Below the pieces are notes generated by a model. It ran no database searches, was not told the DNA's origin, and was given only the letters and a program-made list of their open reading frames with translations. Positions 24,447 through 33,774 of a DNA stretch of 64,000 nucleotides are shown here, piece after piece. Positions within the stretch are counted from its first letter, which is position 1; every line of letters starts with the position of its first letter. The stretch comes from Parcubacteria group bacterium (GTDB lineage: Bacteria > Patescibacteriota > Minisyncoccia > Phycocordibacterales > CALRHW01): assembly GCA_943359555.1 (NCBI GenBank), contig CALRHW010000001.1, positions 4,727 to 68,726 of the forward strand, written 5' to 3'. The position numbers and the translations under genes are program-made.

Positions 24447-25957
24447 ATATTTTCTTGAAGAGATTTTATTTCATAAATTTTATTATCCAACAACACATCC
24501 GAAGAACTGACACCATAAATAACTCCATCTTTTATATCCAGTGCCGACAATTTATGTGCAAATATTGCGGTAGAGATTTTTTTAATATTTTCTGGAGCAG
24601 AAGTGTCTAGAACGAAAAAACCTTTTGTAGAATCAGTGGTCGCGAGAAAAGCAATATTACTACTTACTATTATTTCACTAACACTTGATGCGGTGCCTGT
24701 AAGTGCTAAAAAACTCGTACCTAAAAGCGCAGGTGATGATGGCACAAAAACATCAATCATATAAAACTCCGGATTTGTCACCGTTCCCCTTTTTCGTCCG
24801 AGATAAATAGTGTTTCCTAGCAAATAAATACTAGTCGCATCTTTGTCATTTGGTGAGCTTGTGCCCGCATTAAATGAACCCATTTCAAATATTGCAAGAG
24901 GGTTTTTTACATCCAACACGATGAGCTCCTTGCTGTTGGCGGAAGTTGCGAGATATGCAATATCATCACGGACAGCAATGCTGTTTATATTGTGAGTAAT
25001 TTCTAAAAAACCAATTTCAATAGGATTTGCAGGAGATGCGACATCAAAAATATGAAACTCTGGTCCTGCTGTTTCTTTTGTTCCAATATAAACTTTTGAA
25101 TCAAAATATTTAATACTTCTGCCTTGCGGATAAGAGCCTTCTGAATTTACGAGCACCAAGCTTCTCTTTGCGATTAACGCCGGATTTGCTGTGTCACGCA
25201 CATCAATCACCACAAACTGACTCGTAGTGGCGTTTATAACAGCAAAAACATAACCGTCCGCAAAATCAAAAGCAAAAATTCCTGCACCAACATCCAGCTC
25301 GGATATTTTTAAATTTGGTGTTTTTAAATCAAATATTGCAAGGTCGGAGTGTGTAATAATAGAACCGTCCGCAACATTCACAGTATCAAGAATATCAGCT
25401 GAAATAAAAACTGTATCATCTACAACATCAGTGTCGGTGACATTTTTAAGTTCGGCAGAAAGTGAACTGTTTTCATAATTTATCCAATCTTGTGAAAAAA
25501 GTTCTTTGCCACTACACGCTTCGCCACTTTTTTTAACAAAAGCTGGATAAGAAAAAACTTGAGAAAAAAATGTGAAGCGTGGTGTGTTTTCCTGTAACCA
25601 CTTTTCATTGACTGACATCTTTTTTATACACGGCGTAATATCAAGGACTTTAATTTTCTCATCGTAAAAATCATCTATTTTATTTTCGGCATTAATGATC
25701 TGATTAAAATTTATTGACGTCTGGGCTTCGTTATCATTTTCCGAAGACATTATGAAAGTTTTTTCAAATACTTCTTCTGCACGCAATATTGAACCTAAAT
25801 ATAATTCACCATCTAACACCAGCGATTGTGCACCAAAAGAAACACTCGCCGCCGCAGACAGTGCTAAAGTCACAATTGCAAAAGCAATAAGTATTTCAAG
25901 TGTAGAAAATCCACGCAAAAACTTTGCTCTACTTTTTAATGTTTTGAGTAATTTCAT
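24443..25957 (-). CDS. Pseudopilin fused to an LVIVD-type beta-propeller
   Basis: The 504-aa protein starts with a prepilin leader and helix: LRG/FSTLEILIAFAIVTLALS, cleavage after Gly 16 and Glu at +5. From about residue 165 to 490 it carries repeats of the form 'hVIDVxxPxxP..h....' (FVVIDVRDTANPALI, FHIFDVASPANPIEI, LIVLDVKNPLAIFEM, FYMIDVFVPSSPALL, FFVLDTSAPENIKKI), typical of LVIVD beta-propeller repeats. Known pilins of this class are about 150 aa, so this is a pilin with a large exposed propeller, perhaps a tip adhesin. It overlaps pilC by 29 nt. Confidence 0.82.
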   Translation of the reverse strand: MKLLKTLKSRAKFLRGFSTLEILIAFAIVTLALSAAASVSFGAQSLVLDGELYLGSILRAEEVFEKTFIMSSENDNEAQTSINFNQIINAENKIDDFYDEKIKVLDITPCIKKMSVNEKWLQENTPRFTFFSQVFSYPAFVKKSGEACSGKELFSQDWINYENSSLSAELKNVTDTDVVDDTVFISADILDTVNVADGSIITHSDLAIFDLKTPNLKISELDVGAGIFAFDFADGYVFAVINATTSQFVVIDVRDTANPALIAKRSLVLVNSEGSYPQGRSIKYFDSKVYIGTKETAGPEFHIFDVASPANPIEIGFLEITHNINSIAVRDDIAYLATSANSKELIVLDVKNPLAIFEMGSFNAGTSSPNDKDATSIYLLGNTIYLGRKRGTVTNPEFYMIDVFVPSSPALLGTSFLALTGTASSVSEIIVSSNIAFLATTDSTKGFFVLDTSAPENIKKISTAIFAHKLSALDIKDGVIYGVSSSDVLLDNKIYEIKSLQENI

Positions 25958-27041
25958 ATATCGGAGTAATCACAGAAATAGCGACAAATCCCACAATCAC
26001 ACCCATTACAACCATCAATATCGGCTCAAGCGAGCTTCCGAGTTTTTTAATAATTTCATCAATCTCCCGCTCAAAATATTCTGAAATGTAAGTGGATACT
26101 TCTACGAGATTACCTGAAGATTCACCCACAGAGAGCATTTGGCTCACCATAAGTGGAAAAAGTACGGGTTTTGTCGCAAGAAAACGTGACATAGGCATTC
26201 CTTTTGTGACAAACTCTGAAAGTATTAAATATTCTTTTTTATAAACAGCACCCATACAACTAAAAGAAATATTTTGTAATGCGTCTTTAAGTGGCACATT
26301 ACTTTTTAATAAAAGTCCGAGTGTTCTAAATGTTTGCGTAACTTCATAATATTGCAACATTGTTCCAAATAGTGGGATTTTTAGACAAAATAATTCAAAT
26401 TGTATTCTAAACTTCTTATATTTTTTAAAACAGAAAATTGTCGCGAAAATCATAATTATAAACATTATCGCTAGATAGATTCCATACTCCACAAGCACTT
26501 TATGAAATCCTAAAAGAATTCTTGTACTAAGCGGTAGTTTTGCATTTAAGCTAGAAAAAATCGGTGTGATTTTTGGTAGTATATATAGAGTAATCATTCC
26601 AGTTACGCCAATTGTAGCCACTCCAATACAAAGCGGATAAAATAATGCACCAATTATTTTTTGCCAAAGTAACTGTCTTTTTTTAAGTTCAATTGAGACA
26701 TGTTGTAGATTTGCACAAAGTGTCCCAGTCATTTCTCCAGTTTTGATAATTTGCACAGCGAGATTGTTAAATTTTGGGCTAGAGTGCATCAAACTCGTAG
26801 AAAGAAAATTCCCTTTTAAAACATCTGAAATAATATTGCGAAGCATTTTTTTCTCTTTTTCTTTCCGTGATTGAGCGAGAAGCATTTCTAAACTTTGAGT
26901 GAGTGAAATCTCTGCGCCAACTAAAAAAGAAAGACGTGAAGTAAAATATGCTTGTTCGCGAAGCGAAAGCTGAGTGCCAAAAAAACCAAATCCACCTAGC
27001 TTACGAAAGATTTTTTTCATATCAAATATTTTTTTAATCAT
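25929..27041 (-). CDS. pilC: Type IV pilus assembly membrane protein PilC/GspF
   Basis: The 370-aa protein has two GspF repeats, each a helical bundle followed by membrane helices: FTSRLSFLVGAEISLTQSLE and VTQTFRTLGLLLKSNVPLKD open the repeats, and SVGESSGNLVEVSTYISEYF is the typical late motif. It is the inner-membrane platform that couples the PilB motor to pilin assembly. The ATG at 27041 overlaps the pilB stop by 8 nt. An internal ATG at 27020 is an alternative. Confidence 0.9.
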   Translation of the reverse strand: MIKKIFDMKKIFRKLGGFGFFGTQLSLREQAYFTSRLSFLVGAEISLTQSLEMLLAQSRKEKEKKMLRNIISDVLKGNFLSTSLMHSSPKFNNLAVQIIKTGEMTGTLCANLQHVSIELKKRQLLWQKIIGALFYPLCIGVATIGVTGMITLYILPKITPIFSSLNAKLPLSTRILLGFHKVLVEYGIYLAIMFIIMIFATIFCFKKYKKFRIQFELFCLKIPLFGTMLQYYEVTQTFRTLGLLLKSNVPLKDALQNISFSCMGAVYKKEYLILSEFVTKGMPMSRFLATKPVLFPLMVSQMLSVGESSGNLVEVSTYISEYFEREIDEIIKKLGSSLEPILMVVMGVIVGFVAISVITPIYEITQNIKK

Positions 27042-28257
27042 GAAGACATCTAAAAATTTCTTCTATGGTAGTCAGACCCATCTCTACTTTCCGTAAACCA
27101 TCTACGACAAGTGACACCATTCCATTATTCATCGCGATATTTTTTATTTGCACCGCAGACAGACGAGCCACTATCGCATCACGAATAAGATCATCAACAA
27201 CGAGTATTTCGTTTACCACAACCCTACCGTTATAACCACTATGCGCACAATTTTCGCAACCAATTCCATAAAAAGCATTTTGTAAATCGTGACCGTAAAG
27301 ATTGTGCAGTGTTTCTTTTTCTGCCATAGACATTGGACGCGCCACCTTACAATGCACGCAAATTTTCCTAACCAAACGTTGGGCAATCACAAGACGTAAA
27401 GTAGACGCGACTAAAAACGGCTCTATTCCCATATCAAGAAAACGTGGAATAGCAGTAGCACAATCCACGGTGTGTAAAGTAGAAAGCAACAAGTGCCCAG
27501 TTAAAGCCGTGTTGATTGCAATCTGAGCGGTTTCATTGTCGCGAATTTCTCCCACCATTATAATGTCTGGATCTTGTCGTAAAATAGAACGTAGCCCATT
27601 TGCAAAAGTGAGACCGACACGTGGCTGTGTTTGAATTTGTTTTATCCCAGCGAGAGCGTATTCAATAGGATCTTCAATAGTGATTATTGAATTTTCTTTT
27701 CGGTTTAATAGTCTGACGAGTGTATATAGAGTCGTCGTTTTCCCCGAACCTGTCGGACCCGTCATTAGTATCATTCCGTTTTGTCTTTTTATTTCGCGCA
27801 AAATATTTTCTTCATCACTCGCCAAAAAACCTAGACCAGAAAGTGTATTGTCCCCTAAAGTATTTTTGAGTAAACGCAAAACAACACTTTCTCCATAATG
27901 TGTCGACACAAAAGAAATCCGCACATCAAAAGACGTGTTTTCTAAAGAATAACGAAAACGTCCGTCTTGTGGAGTTTTTTGCTCATCGGTGCGTAGATTT
28001 GAAATAATTTTTAAACGCAAGACAACCTTAGAAAAAATGTTATGAGAAAAAGTAGATATGTCACACAACATTCCATCAACACGAAAACGAATTCTTATTG
28101 ACTCTTCGCTTGGGTGTAAATGAATATCTGAAGCACGCAAAAAAAACGCATCTTCTAAAATTGCATTTACAAAATCAATAACAAAAATGTCTGGAGCACG
28201 AGCGAGCTCACTGGTAATTTTTAGCTCGCGTGCAATTTTTAAATTTTTCACAAACAC
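27034..28257 (-). CDS. pilB: Type IV pilus assembly ATPase PilB/GspE
   Basis: The 407-aa ATPase has ASDIHLHP near residue 43, Walker A GPTGSGKTTTLYTLV, the Asp box with EDPIEY, Walker B DPDIIMVGEIRD, the His box ALTGHLLLSTLHT and a tetracysteine zinc module (CVHC and CENC). The N-terminal regulatory domain of long PilB proteins is missing. It powers pilus extension. No retraction ATPase PilT is in the window. The start is GTG at 28257, inside a 16-bp palindrome (ACACTCA GA TGAGTGT on the plus strand). Confidence 0.92.
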   Translation of the reverse strand: MFVKNLKIARELKITSELARAPDIFVIDFVNAILEDAFFLRASDIHLHPSEESIRIRFRVDGMLCDISTFSHNIFSKVVLRLKIISNLRTDEQKTPQDGRFRYSLENTSFDVRISFVSTHYGESVVLRLLKNTLGDNTLSGLGFLASDEENILREIKRQNGMILMTGPTGSGKTTTLYTLVRLLNRKENSIITIEDPIEYALAGIKQIQTQPRVGLTFANGLRSILRQDPDIIMVGEIRDNETAQIAINTALTGHLLLSTLHTVDCATAIPRFLDMGIEPFLVASTLRLVIAQRLVRKICVHCKVARPMSMAEKETLHNLYGHDLQNAFYGIGCENCAHSGYNGRVVVNEILVVDDLIRDAIVARLSAVQIKNIAMNNGMVSLVVDGLRKVEMGLTTIEEIFRCLHD

Positions 28258-28291
28258 TCAGATGAGTGTCACAAAGTAGTACAGTTTACTA

Positions 28292-28297
28292 ATTATA
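28292..28297 (-). promoter_or_regulatory. -10 element of the pilus operon
   Basis: TATAAT on the minus strand lies 34 nt before the pilB GTG and overlaps the 3' end of the methyltransferase gene. Between it and pilB is the palindrome ACACTCA GA TGAGTGT, which could be an operator or an mRNA hairpin covering the start. Confidence 0.45.
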
Positions 28298-28892
28298 TAT
28301 TCCCGCGAGTTTTTGTGCAATAATCATTCATCACGATTCCCGCAGCGACGGCTACATTGAGTGAACGCACACTCCCAAACTGAGAAATCTCCACGACATG
28401 ATGACATTTATTTAAAATTTCTTTAGAAATTCCACCACTCTCTTGACCAAAAATTATTAAAGTCTTTTGTGCAGGATTCCATTTAAAATCTGTAAGTGGG
28501 ACAGCACCTGTGTTATTTTCCACCGCAACTACAACATCATATTCTGCAAAAATAGTATCTATATCTTCTGTAAATTTAATGTGTCTGAAATATTCATAAA
28601 ATTCTGAGCCTACGCTTGCTCTGCGGTCAAAAGTTTTGTGTCCATATAAAATTATTTCACTTGCACCAAATGCGTTTGCACTACGCACGATGTTTCCTGC
28701 GTTATTGTCATACAAAAGATTCATAATAAGCACGCCATAATTTAACTTTTGCTCGGCAAGATATTTTTTCACTTCTTCGTCAGTAAGCCATTTTAAATAA
28801 TCCGCACGGTTGCGTGGTTTGTTTTGATCATAAGAAAGCGTCTTTGATTTAAATTCAAAAGAGCCAAGTTTTTTAGGATTTTCTTTTTTCAT
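28293..28892 (-). CDS. SpoU/TrmH-family RNA 2'-O-methyltransferase
   Basis: The 199-aa protein has the SPOUT motifs: motif 1 YDNNAGNIVRSANAFGASEI, motif 2 IIFGQESGGIS and motif 3 VEISQFGSVRSLNVAVAAGI. These form the trefoil knot that binds S-adenosylmethionine. Targets in the family are 2'-hydroxyls of tRNA or 23S rRNA; which one cannot be told here. It follows the PH-domain gene by 24 nt. Confidence 0.9.
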   Translation of the reverse strand: MKKENPKKLGSFEFKSKTLSYDQNKPRNRADYLKWLTDEEVKKYLAEQKLNYGVLIMNLLYDNNAGNIVRSANAFGASEIILYGHKTFDRRASVGSEFYEYFRHIKFTEDIDTIFAEYDVVVAVENNTGAVPLTDFKWNPAQKTLIIFGQESGGISKEILNKCHHVVEISQFGSVRSLNVAVAAGIVMNDYCTKTRGNI

Positions 28893-28916
28893 AATTAAAA
28901 ACTAAATTAGAAAAAA

Positions 28917-29450
28917 TCAAAGTTCAGTTTTTACTTCAACATTGTGCTGACTGAAAATTATTTTTCTTACATGCTCTGGGTTTCTGACAGCTTTCATAGA
29001 AAATTCACTGCTATCTTCCGCAGCTGTTTGCACTCTTATATCACCAAAATGAAACATTGTCGCAATCACACCACTCACTTCAATACTTATGTCTTGAATT
29101 TTATCAAAACGAAGATTTGAAACCTCTCTACGAAAAATAGCTTTTTGTTCTACGTCAATAATTCTTTTTTGCGTCACATACCAAACGTCTAAAAAATATT
29201 TGGTCCACTCAATAAAGAAAAAAATCCACAAAAACAAAAGCCATACATAATAAAAAAATTTTAATAAAAATTCGTACTCCGTAAAAATACCCTGAATTGG
29301 CAAAAAATTGTATTTAAAAACAACAAACCTAATTACAATCGGAATAATAACTCCAAGTGCCGTGATAAAGACTATACCTAAAAGTACAAACCAGTGTTTG
29401 CGCACTTCTAAAATTACTGATTCTCCGTGTTCTAAATCTAGATTAAGCAT
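28917..29450 (-). CDS. Membrane protein with bacterial PH domain (DUF304/YdbS-like)
   Basis: The 177-aa protein has two membrane helices in the first half (about 20-45 and 62-85), then a bacterial PH domain: WYVTQKRIIDVEQKAIFRRE, LRFDKIQDISIEVSGVIATMF, FGDIRVQTA. The family is common in CPR genomes and of unknown function, thought to act at the membrane. It overlaps the upstream small membrane gene by 8 nt. Confidence 0.8.
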   Translation of the reverse strand: MLNLDLEHGESVILEVRKHWFVLLGIVFITALGVIIPIVIRFVVFKYNFLPIQGIFTEYEFLLKFFYYVWLLFLWIFFFIEWTKYFLDVWYVTQKRIIDVEQKAIFRREVSNLRFDKIQDISIEVSGVIATMFHFGDIRVQTAAEDSSEFSMKAVRNPEHVRKIIFSQHNVEVKTEL

Positions 29451-29694
29451 GGTTTATAAAAGCTATAATTGAAGAATAAGCGAGCGAAACAATTTCAACT
29501 GACACAACAAGGTAAACTATTTCTGCGAGTATTACTTTTGGATTATTCCGTCCGTATCTTTCCCAATGGAAAATAAGGACGGAGGAAAAGACGGCAAAAA
29601 GCACGCAAACAAAGACAAAAACCCACCATATTGTACCACGGTTGACATGTGCGAGTATTACTGGCAAAAAATCTAAACCGATAGGATTGTTCAT
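29443..29694 (-). CDS. Small two-helix membrane protein (83 aa)
   Basis: I do not recognise this protein. It has two hydrophobic helices (about 18-40 and 55-77) flanking a short polar loop with HWERYGRNNPK. I chose the ATG at 29694 (MNNPIGLDF) because an extended -10 lies 9 nt before it; the longer frame to 29799 would contain that promoter. It overlaps the PH-domain gene by 8 nt, so the two probably work together. Confidence 0.65.
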   Translation of the reverse strand: MNNPIGLDFLPVILAHVNRGTIWWVFVFVCVLFAVFSSVLIFHWERYGRNNPKVILAEIVYLVVSVEIVSLAYSSIIAFINHA

Positions 29695-29703
29695 CTTGGT
29701 GTT

Positions 29704-29712
29704 ATTATACCA
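29704..29712 (-). promoter_or_regulatory. Extended -10 promoter of the small membrane / PH-domain operon
   Basis: TGG TATAAT on the minus strand ends 9 nt before the ATG at 29694. It fixes the start of the small membrane protein. Confidence 0.55.
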
Positions 29713-29827
29713 ACTTTTATCGCCTGAAACAAACCTATCGCGTCGACTATGCACGACGTATGGATTGACTCTTTTAAATTTTCCTGCTTTACTAGACATT
29801 CAACTTAAATTTTAACCTTATAAACAA

Positions 29828-31585
29828 ATGGAAATCCGAAATATCGCAATCATCGCCCACGTGGATCATGGCAAAACGACGCTCACAGACGCTTTAATGA
29901 AGCAAGCAGGTGTCGCTGAGGAAGGAGCTACTATGGACTCAAACGCGCTAGAGCTAGAACGCGGTATTACTATTTATGCAAAAAATACATCCATTTTTTA
30001 TAAAGATACAAAAATCAACATTGTGGATACACCAGGTCATAGCGACTTCGGCTCAGAAGTAGAGCGTGTGCTTCGTTCTATAGATACAGTACTTCTCGTG
30101 GTGGACGCGCAAGAAGGTCCAATGCCTCAGACACGTTTTGTACTTAAAAAATCCCTAGAACTAGGACTAAAACCGATAGTTGTTATAAACAAAATAGACA
30201 AACCTGCGTCTAGATGTAAAGAAGTAGCCGACGAAGTGCTTGAATTATTTTTTGACCTCGGTGCAAATGACGAGCAAATGAATTTCACTATCTTGTATGC
30301 AATCGGTCGCGAAGGTATAGCAAAAATGAAAATTGAAGATGAATCAAAAGATTTAACTCCCCTTCTTGAAACTATTTTGCGTGAGGTGCCTCCAGCAAAA
30401 AACGACACGAGTGCGCCACTCCGCATGCAAACTTTTAACCTCGGTTATGACAATTTTCTAGGACGTCTTGCTGTGTGCCGTGTGTATGAAGGAAAAGTAA
30501 AAGTGGGCGACCCGCTCATCGTAAAACGTGTAGACGGCACAAGTTATACTGGGAAACTTATTAAAATTTTTACATTTGAGGGCGTGTCAAAAAAAGAAAT
30601 TACAGAGGCTGTCGCTGGCGACATTGTGATGATTGCTGGGTTGCCTCAGATTTATATCGGCGAAACTATTTGCGTTTCCGTAGAACAAGAAGCACTGCCC
30701 GCGATTAAAATTGACGAGCCGACAATTTCTCTAAACTTTTTTGTAAATGATTCGCCGTTTGCTGGACGTGAAGGAAAATTTGTAACAGGTCGCCAAATTC
30801 GTGAACGTCTTGAAAAAGAACTAGAAATAAACGTCGGACTGAAAATAAATTTTGATAAAGGCGACAAGTTTGAAGTATATGGACGAGGAGAGCTCCATAT
30901 TGCTATTTTGCTAGAAAATATGCGACGCGAAGGTTTTGAACTCCAAGTGTCTCAACCAAACGTAATTTTGAAAGAAGTTGGTGGTGAGACTCTTGAACCT
31001 TTTGAAGAAGTAATTGTAGATGTGCCTGCGGAATCTTCTGGTGCTGTTATCGCACGACTCGGCGAGCGAAAAGGTATTATTACAAATATGAAAGATGCGC
31101 ACGGACATCAGAGAATAGTTTTTGAAATACCTACACGCGGACTGCTCGGTTATCGCGGACAATTTGTGATTGATACAAAAGGTGAAGGAATTATTTCTAG
31201 CAGATTTACAGAATTTAAACCGCACGTTGGAGAAATAAAAAAACAAGCTTATGGTTCTATGGTTTCAATGACTGGTGGAAAGGCGCTTGCGTTTTCACTT
31301 TGGAATTTACAAGAACGTGGCGTGCTTTATATAGCGCCTACTGTAGAAGTATATGAAGGAATGATTATCGGAAATGTTACAAAGGGCGACACGATGTTTG
31401 TAAATCCTACAAAAGGCAAACAGCTCACAAATATGCGCGCGTCTGGCTCTGACGAAGGAATTTTCCTTGTTCCACCTTTTAAACTTACAATAGAACGCGC
31501 GATGGAAATAATGGCAGAAGATGATTTTATTGAAATTACTCCGGGAAGCGTGCGACTCCGAAAAAAAGATTGGAAGGAGAAATAG
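29828..31585 (+). CDS. typA: Ribosome-associated GTPase TypA/BipA
   Basis: The 585-aa translational GTPase has G1 AHVDHGKTTLTDAL, G3 DTPGHSDFGSEVERVL and G4 NKIDKP, then domains II, III and V and the BipA C-terminal domain. BipA helps 50S subunit assembly and translation under stress or cold. It is transcribed alone, divergent from the small membrane gene and convergent with truB. Confidence 0.95.
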   Translation: MEIRNIAIIAHVDHGKTTLTDALMKQAGVAEEGATMDSNALELERGITIYAKNTSIFYKDTKINIVDTPGHSDFGSEVERVLRSIDTVLLVVDAQEGPMPQTRFVLKKSLELGLKPIVVINKIDKPASRCKEVADEVLELFFDLGANDEQMNFTILYAIGREGIAKMKIEDESKDLTPLLETILREVPPAKNDTSAPLRMQTFNLGYDNFLGRLAVCRVYEGKVKVGDPLIVKRVDGTSYTGKLIKIFTFEGVSKKEITEAVAGDIVMIAGLPQIYIGETICVSVEQEALPAIKIDEPTISLNFFVNDSPFAGREGKFVTGRQIRERLEKELEINVGLKINFDKGDKFEVYGRGELHIAILLENMRREGFELQVSQPNVILKEVGGETLEPFEEVIVDVPAESSGAVIARLGERKGIITNMKDAHGHQRIVFEIPTRGLLGYRGQFVIDTKGEGIISSRFTEFKPHVGEIKKQAYGSMVSMTGGKALAFSLWNLQERGVLYIAPTVEVYEGMIIGNVTKGDTMFVNPTKGKQLTNMRASGSDEGIFLVPPFKLTIERAMEIMAEDDFIEITPGSVRLRKKDWKEK

Positions 31586-31616
31586 AAACTACGCAAAATA
31601 GCTTTTGTTGTACGGG

Positions 31617-32408
31617 CTATCGTAGCGAGTCCCCAACTTTATATTCCCCAACTCTAGTCCGCAATATGCGAAATGCAATCGCGCCTACGCCAAGCTCTTT
31701 CCCAAATGAATCTGCGAGACCTCGCATATATGCACCGCTTGTGACTGTAGCGTGAAATGTAGACAAATAAAATTTCGCCGATTGATTTTGTGTAGAATGT
31801 TTTGTGAAATTTGCAAAAAAAACATTCCATCCAGACGCGATTTCTTCTTGCCGAAAATCTCCTTTAACCGAAAAAATATTTTCCAAAATTTTCTTTTTTA
31901 AATCGCCCGCGGAAATTTCCGACTGCGAAACCAGAGAAATTTCCTTTATCTCTATTTCCTTTTCAGGAATTTCAATCTGATCTATTTTTCCATCACGAGC
32001 CCATTCAAAAAGTGGACGACCTTTTACAGGTTGCGACGAATACGGCGGATATTTTTGCTTTATTTTGCCTTTATATCTTTCTAATAATTTCTTTATTTTT
32101 TCTTTATCTGGCTCGGCAATCACCTCACCACTCGCTGTAATTTTTCCTAGCACATCATAAGTATCAGTCTCCACACCCCAAAGCACGTCAAACTCATATT
32201 CTTTTTCTAAACCTAGATATTTCTCGCGGTTTTTATTTTCCTCACCGACAAGCACGAGCATTACACCCTCCGCCACAGGGTCTAAACGCCCAGCGTAGCT
32301 CAGTGTAGCGTCTTTATACTCCAAAGACTCACTACGCAGTCTTTCAATGCGTCCTAGTGGAGTTTCGCCTATTTTTTTATATAAATTTAAAATTCCGTCC
32401 ATATACAT
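31617..32408 (-). CDS. truB: tRNA pseudouridine-55 synthase
   Basis: The 263-aa protein has the N-terminal substrate motif and the catalytic segment YAGRLDPVAEGVMLVLVG, in which Asp is the nucleophile, and a late motif TSGAYMRGLADSFGKELG. It modifies U55 in the T-loop of tRNAs. A second in-frame ATG lies two codons downstream (32402). It is convergent with typA (31 nt), and a hairpin (ACTACG and CGTAG with inner ATAGC and GCTAT) spans that gap. Confidence 0.92.
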   Translation of the reverse strand: MYMDGILNLYKKIGETPLGRIERLRSESLEYKDATLSYAGRLDPVAEGVMLVLVGEENKNREKYLGLEKEYEFDVLWGVETDTYDVLGKITASGEVIAEPDKEKIKKLLERYKGKIKQKYPPYSSQPVKGRPLFEWARDGKIDQIEIPEKEIEIKEISLVSQSEISAGDLKKKILENIFSVKGDFRQEEIASGWNVFFANFTKHSTQNQSAKFYLSTFHATVTSGAYMRGLADSFGKELGVGAIAFRILRTRVGEYKVGDSLR

Positions 32409-32446
32409 ATCCTATATTAAAAGTAGCGGAAAATCTCAATTTTAGC

Positions 32447-32452
32447 TACAAT
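32447..32452 (+). promoter_or_regulatory. -10 element of hisS
   Basis: TACAAT ends 7 nt before the hisS ATG, predicting a leaderless mRNA. Confidence 0.45.
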
Positions 32453-32459
32453 TTAACCT

Positions 32460-33746
32460 ATGAAAAAGATTTCCACAGAATCATACAAAGGTGTGCGCGA
32501 CTTTTATCCAGAAGACATGTCCGTGCAAAACTACATATTTGAAAAAATGCACGAGACCGCAAAAAGTTTTGGTTATAGTGAATACAGTGCATCTATTTTA
32601 GAACCAACCGAGCTTTATCATGCAAAATCTGGAGAGGAGCTTGTGAGCGAGCAAACATATTCTTTTAAAGACCGTGGTGACCGCGATGTCACTTTGCGTC
32701 CAGAAATGACTCCTACTCTTGCGAGAATGGTGGCTGCTAAAAAGCGCGAGCTTTCATTTCCTTTACGTTGGTATTCTATTCCCAATATTTTTCGATATGA
32801 ACAACCTCAACGTGGACGACTTCGTGAACATTGGCAACTCAACGTAGATATTTTTGGTGTGGAAAATAATGAATCTGAAAAAGAGATGATTTCCGTTGCA
32901 CACAGATTGCTTAAAAATTTTGGCGCAAAAAACGACGATTTTATAATAAAAATAAACGATCGTAGAATAATGAATGCTTTGTATCAAAAATTTGAGCTTA
33001 CCGCAGAAGACGCTGAACACGTTTCAAAAGCACTTGATAAAAAAAGTAAAAATCCATTTGAGGTTTTCAAAAGTGCACTCAGCGGGATTTTTAAAAAAGA
33101 TGCTCATCTAGAAGAATTTTTGGAAGCGATTGAATCAAATCAAAAACTTATAAAAACTCTCGGGGAAGACAATTCACTCGTGAAAAATCTAATGGAACTC
33201 ATAGACGGTCTCGCGTCTGTCGGTGTTACAAATGTACTTTTTGATCCGACGATTGTGCGAGGATTGGATTATTACACTGGAATTGTATTTGAAATATTTG
33301 ACACAGACCCAAAAAACAAACGTGCACTTTTTGGTGGTGGACGATATGACGACCTTCTTTCTATTTTTGGAAATGAAAAAGTCTCTGCGGTGGGTTTTGG
33401 TGCGGGAGATGTCACAATAAAAGATTTCCTTGAAACTCACGCACTTTTGCCAGTTTATACATCTACAACCAATCTTTATCTTGGGGTTATTGACGATGCT
33501 TTTTCTACGGCGCAGACTTTTGCCAATTCTCTGCGCACTATCGGTGTAAACGTAGCGGTAGATTACACAGGCAAAAGCGTCGGTGACCAAATAAAAAAAG
33601 CGACAAACGACCACATTCCTTTTATCGCAATTATCGGAAAGAAAGAAGTGGAAAGTAAAAAGTTGAAAATAAAAAATCTTGCTACCCGCGAGGAAGTTGA
33701 GTTTGGTTTTGAAGGAATAGAAAAAATAGCCAAGATTATTTTGTAA
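32460..33746 (+). CDS. hisS: Histidyl-tRNA synthetase
   Basis: The 428-aa class II synthetase has GVRDFYPEDM at the start, motif 2 region FRYEQPQRGRLREHWQLNVD, histidine motif VRGLDYYTGIVFEIFD, motif 3 GGGRYDDLL and a C-terminal anticodon-binding domain. It charges tRNA-His. The exonuclease gene follows 28 nt later. Confidence 0.95.
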   Translation: MKKISTESYKGVRDFYPEDMSVQNYIFEKMHETAKSFGYSEYSASILEPTELYHAKSGEELVSEQTYSFKDRGDRDVTLRPEMTPTLARMVAAKKRELSFPLRWYSIPNIFRYEQPQRGRLREHWQLNVDIFGVENNESEKEMISVAHRLLKNFGAKNDDFIIKINDRRIMNALYQKFELTAEDAEHVSKALDKKSKNPFEVFKSALSGIFKKDAHLEEFLEAIESNQKLIKTLGEDNSLVKNLMELIDGLASVGVTNVLFDPTIVRGLDYYTGIVFEIFDTDPKNKRALFGGGRYDDLLSIFGNEKVSAVGFGAGDVTIKDFLETHALLPVYTSTTNLYLGVIDDAFSTAQTFANSLRTIGVNVAVDYTGKSVGDQIKKATNDHIPFIAIIGKKEVESKKLKIKNLATREEVEFGFEGIEKIAKIIL

Positions 33747-33774
33747 GTATCCAAAAACCGTTAAATATATTTGT

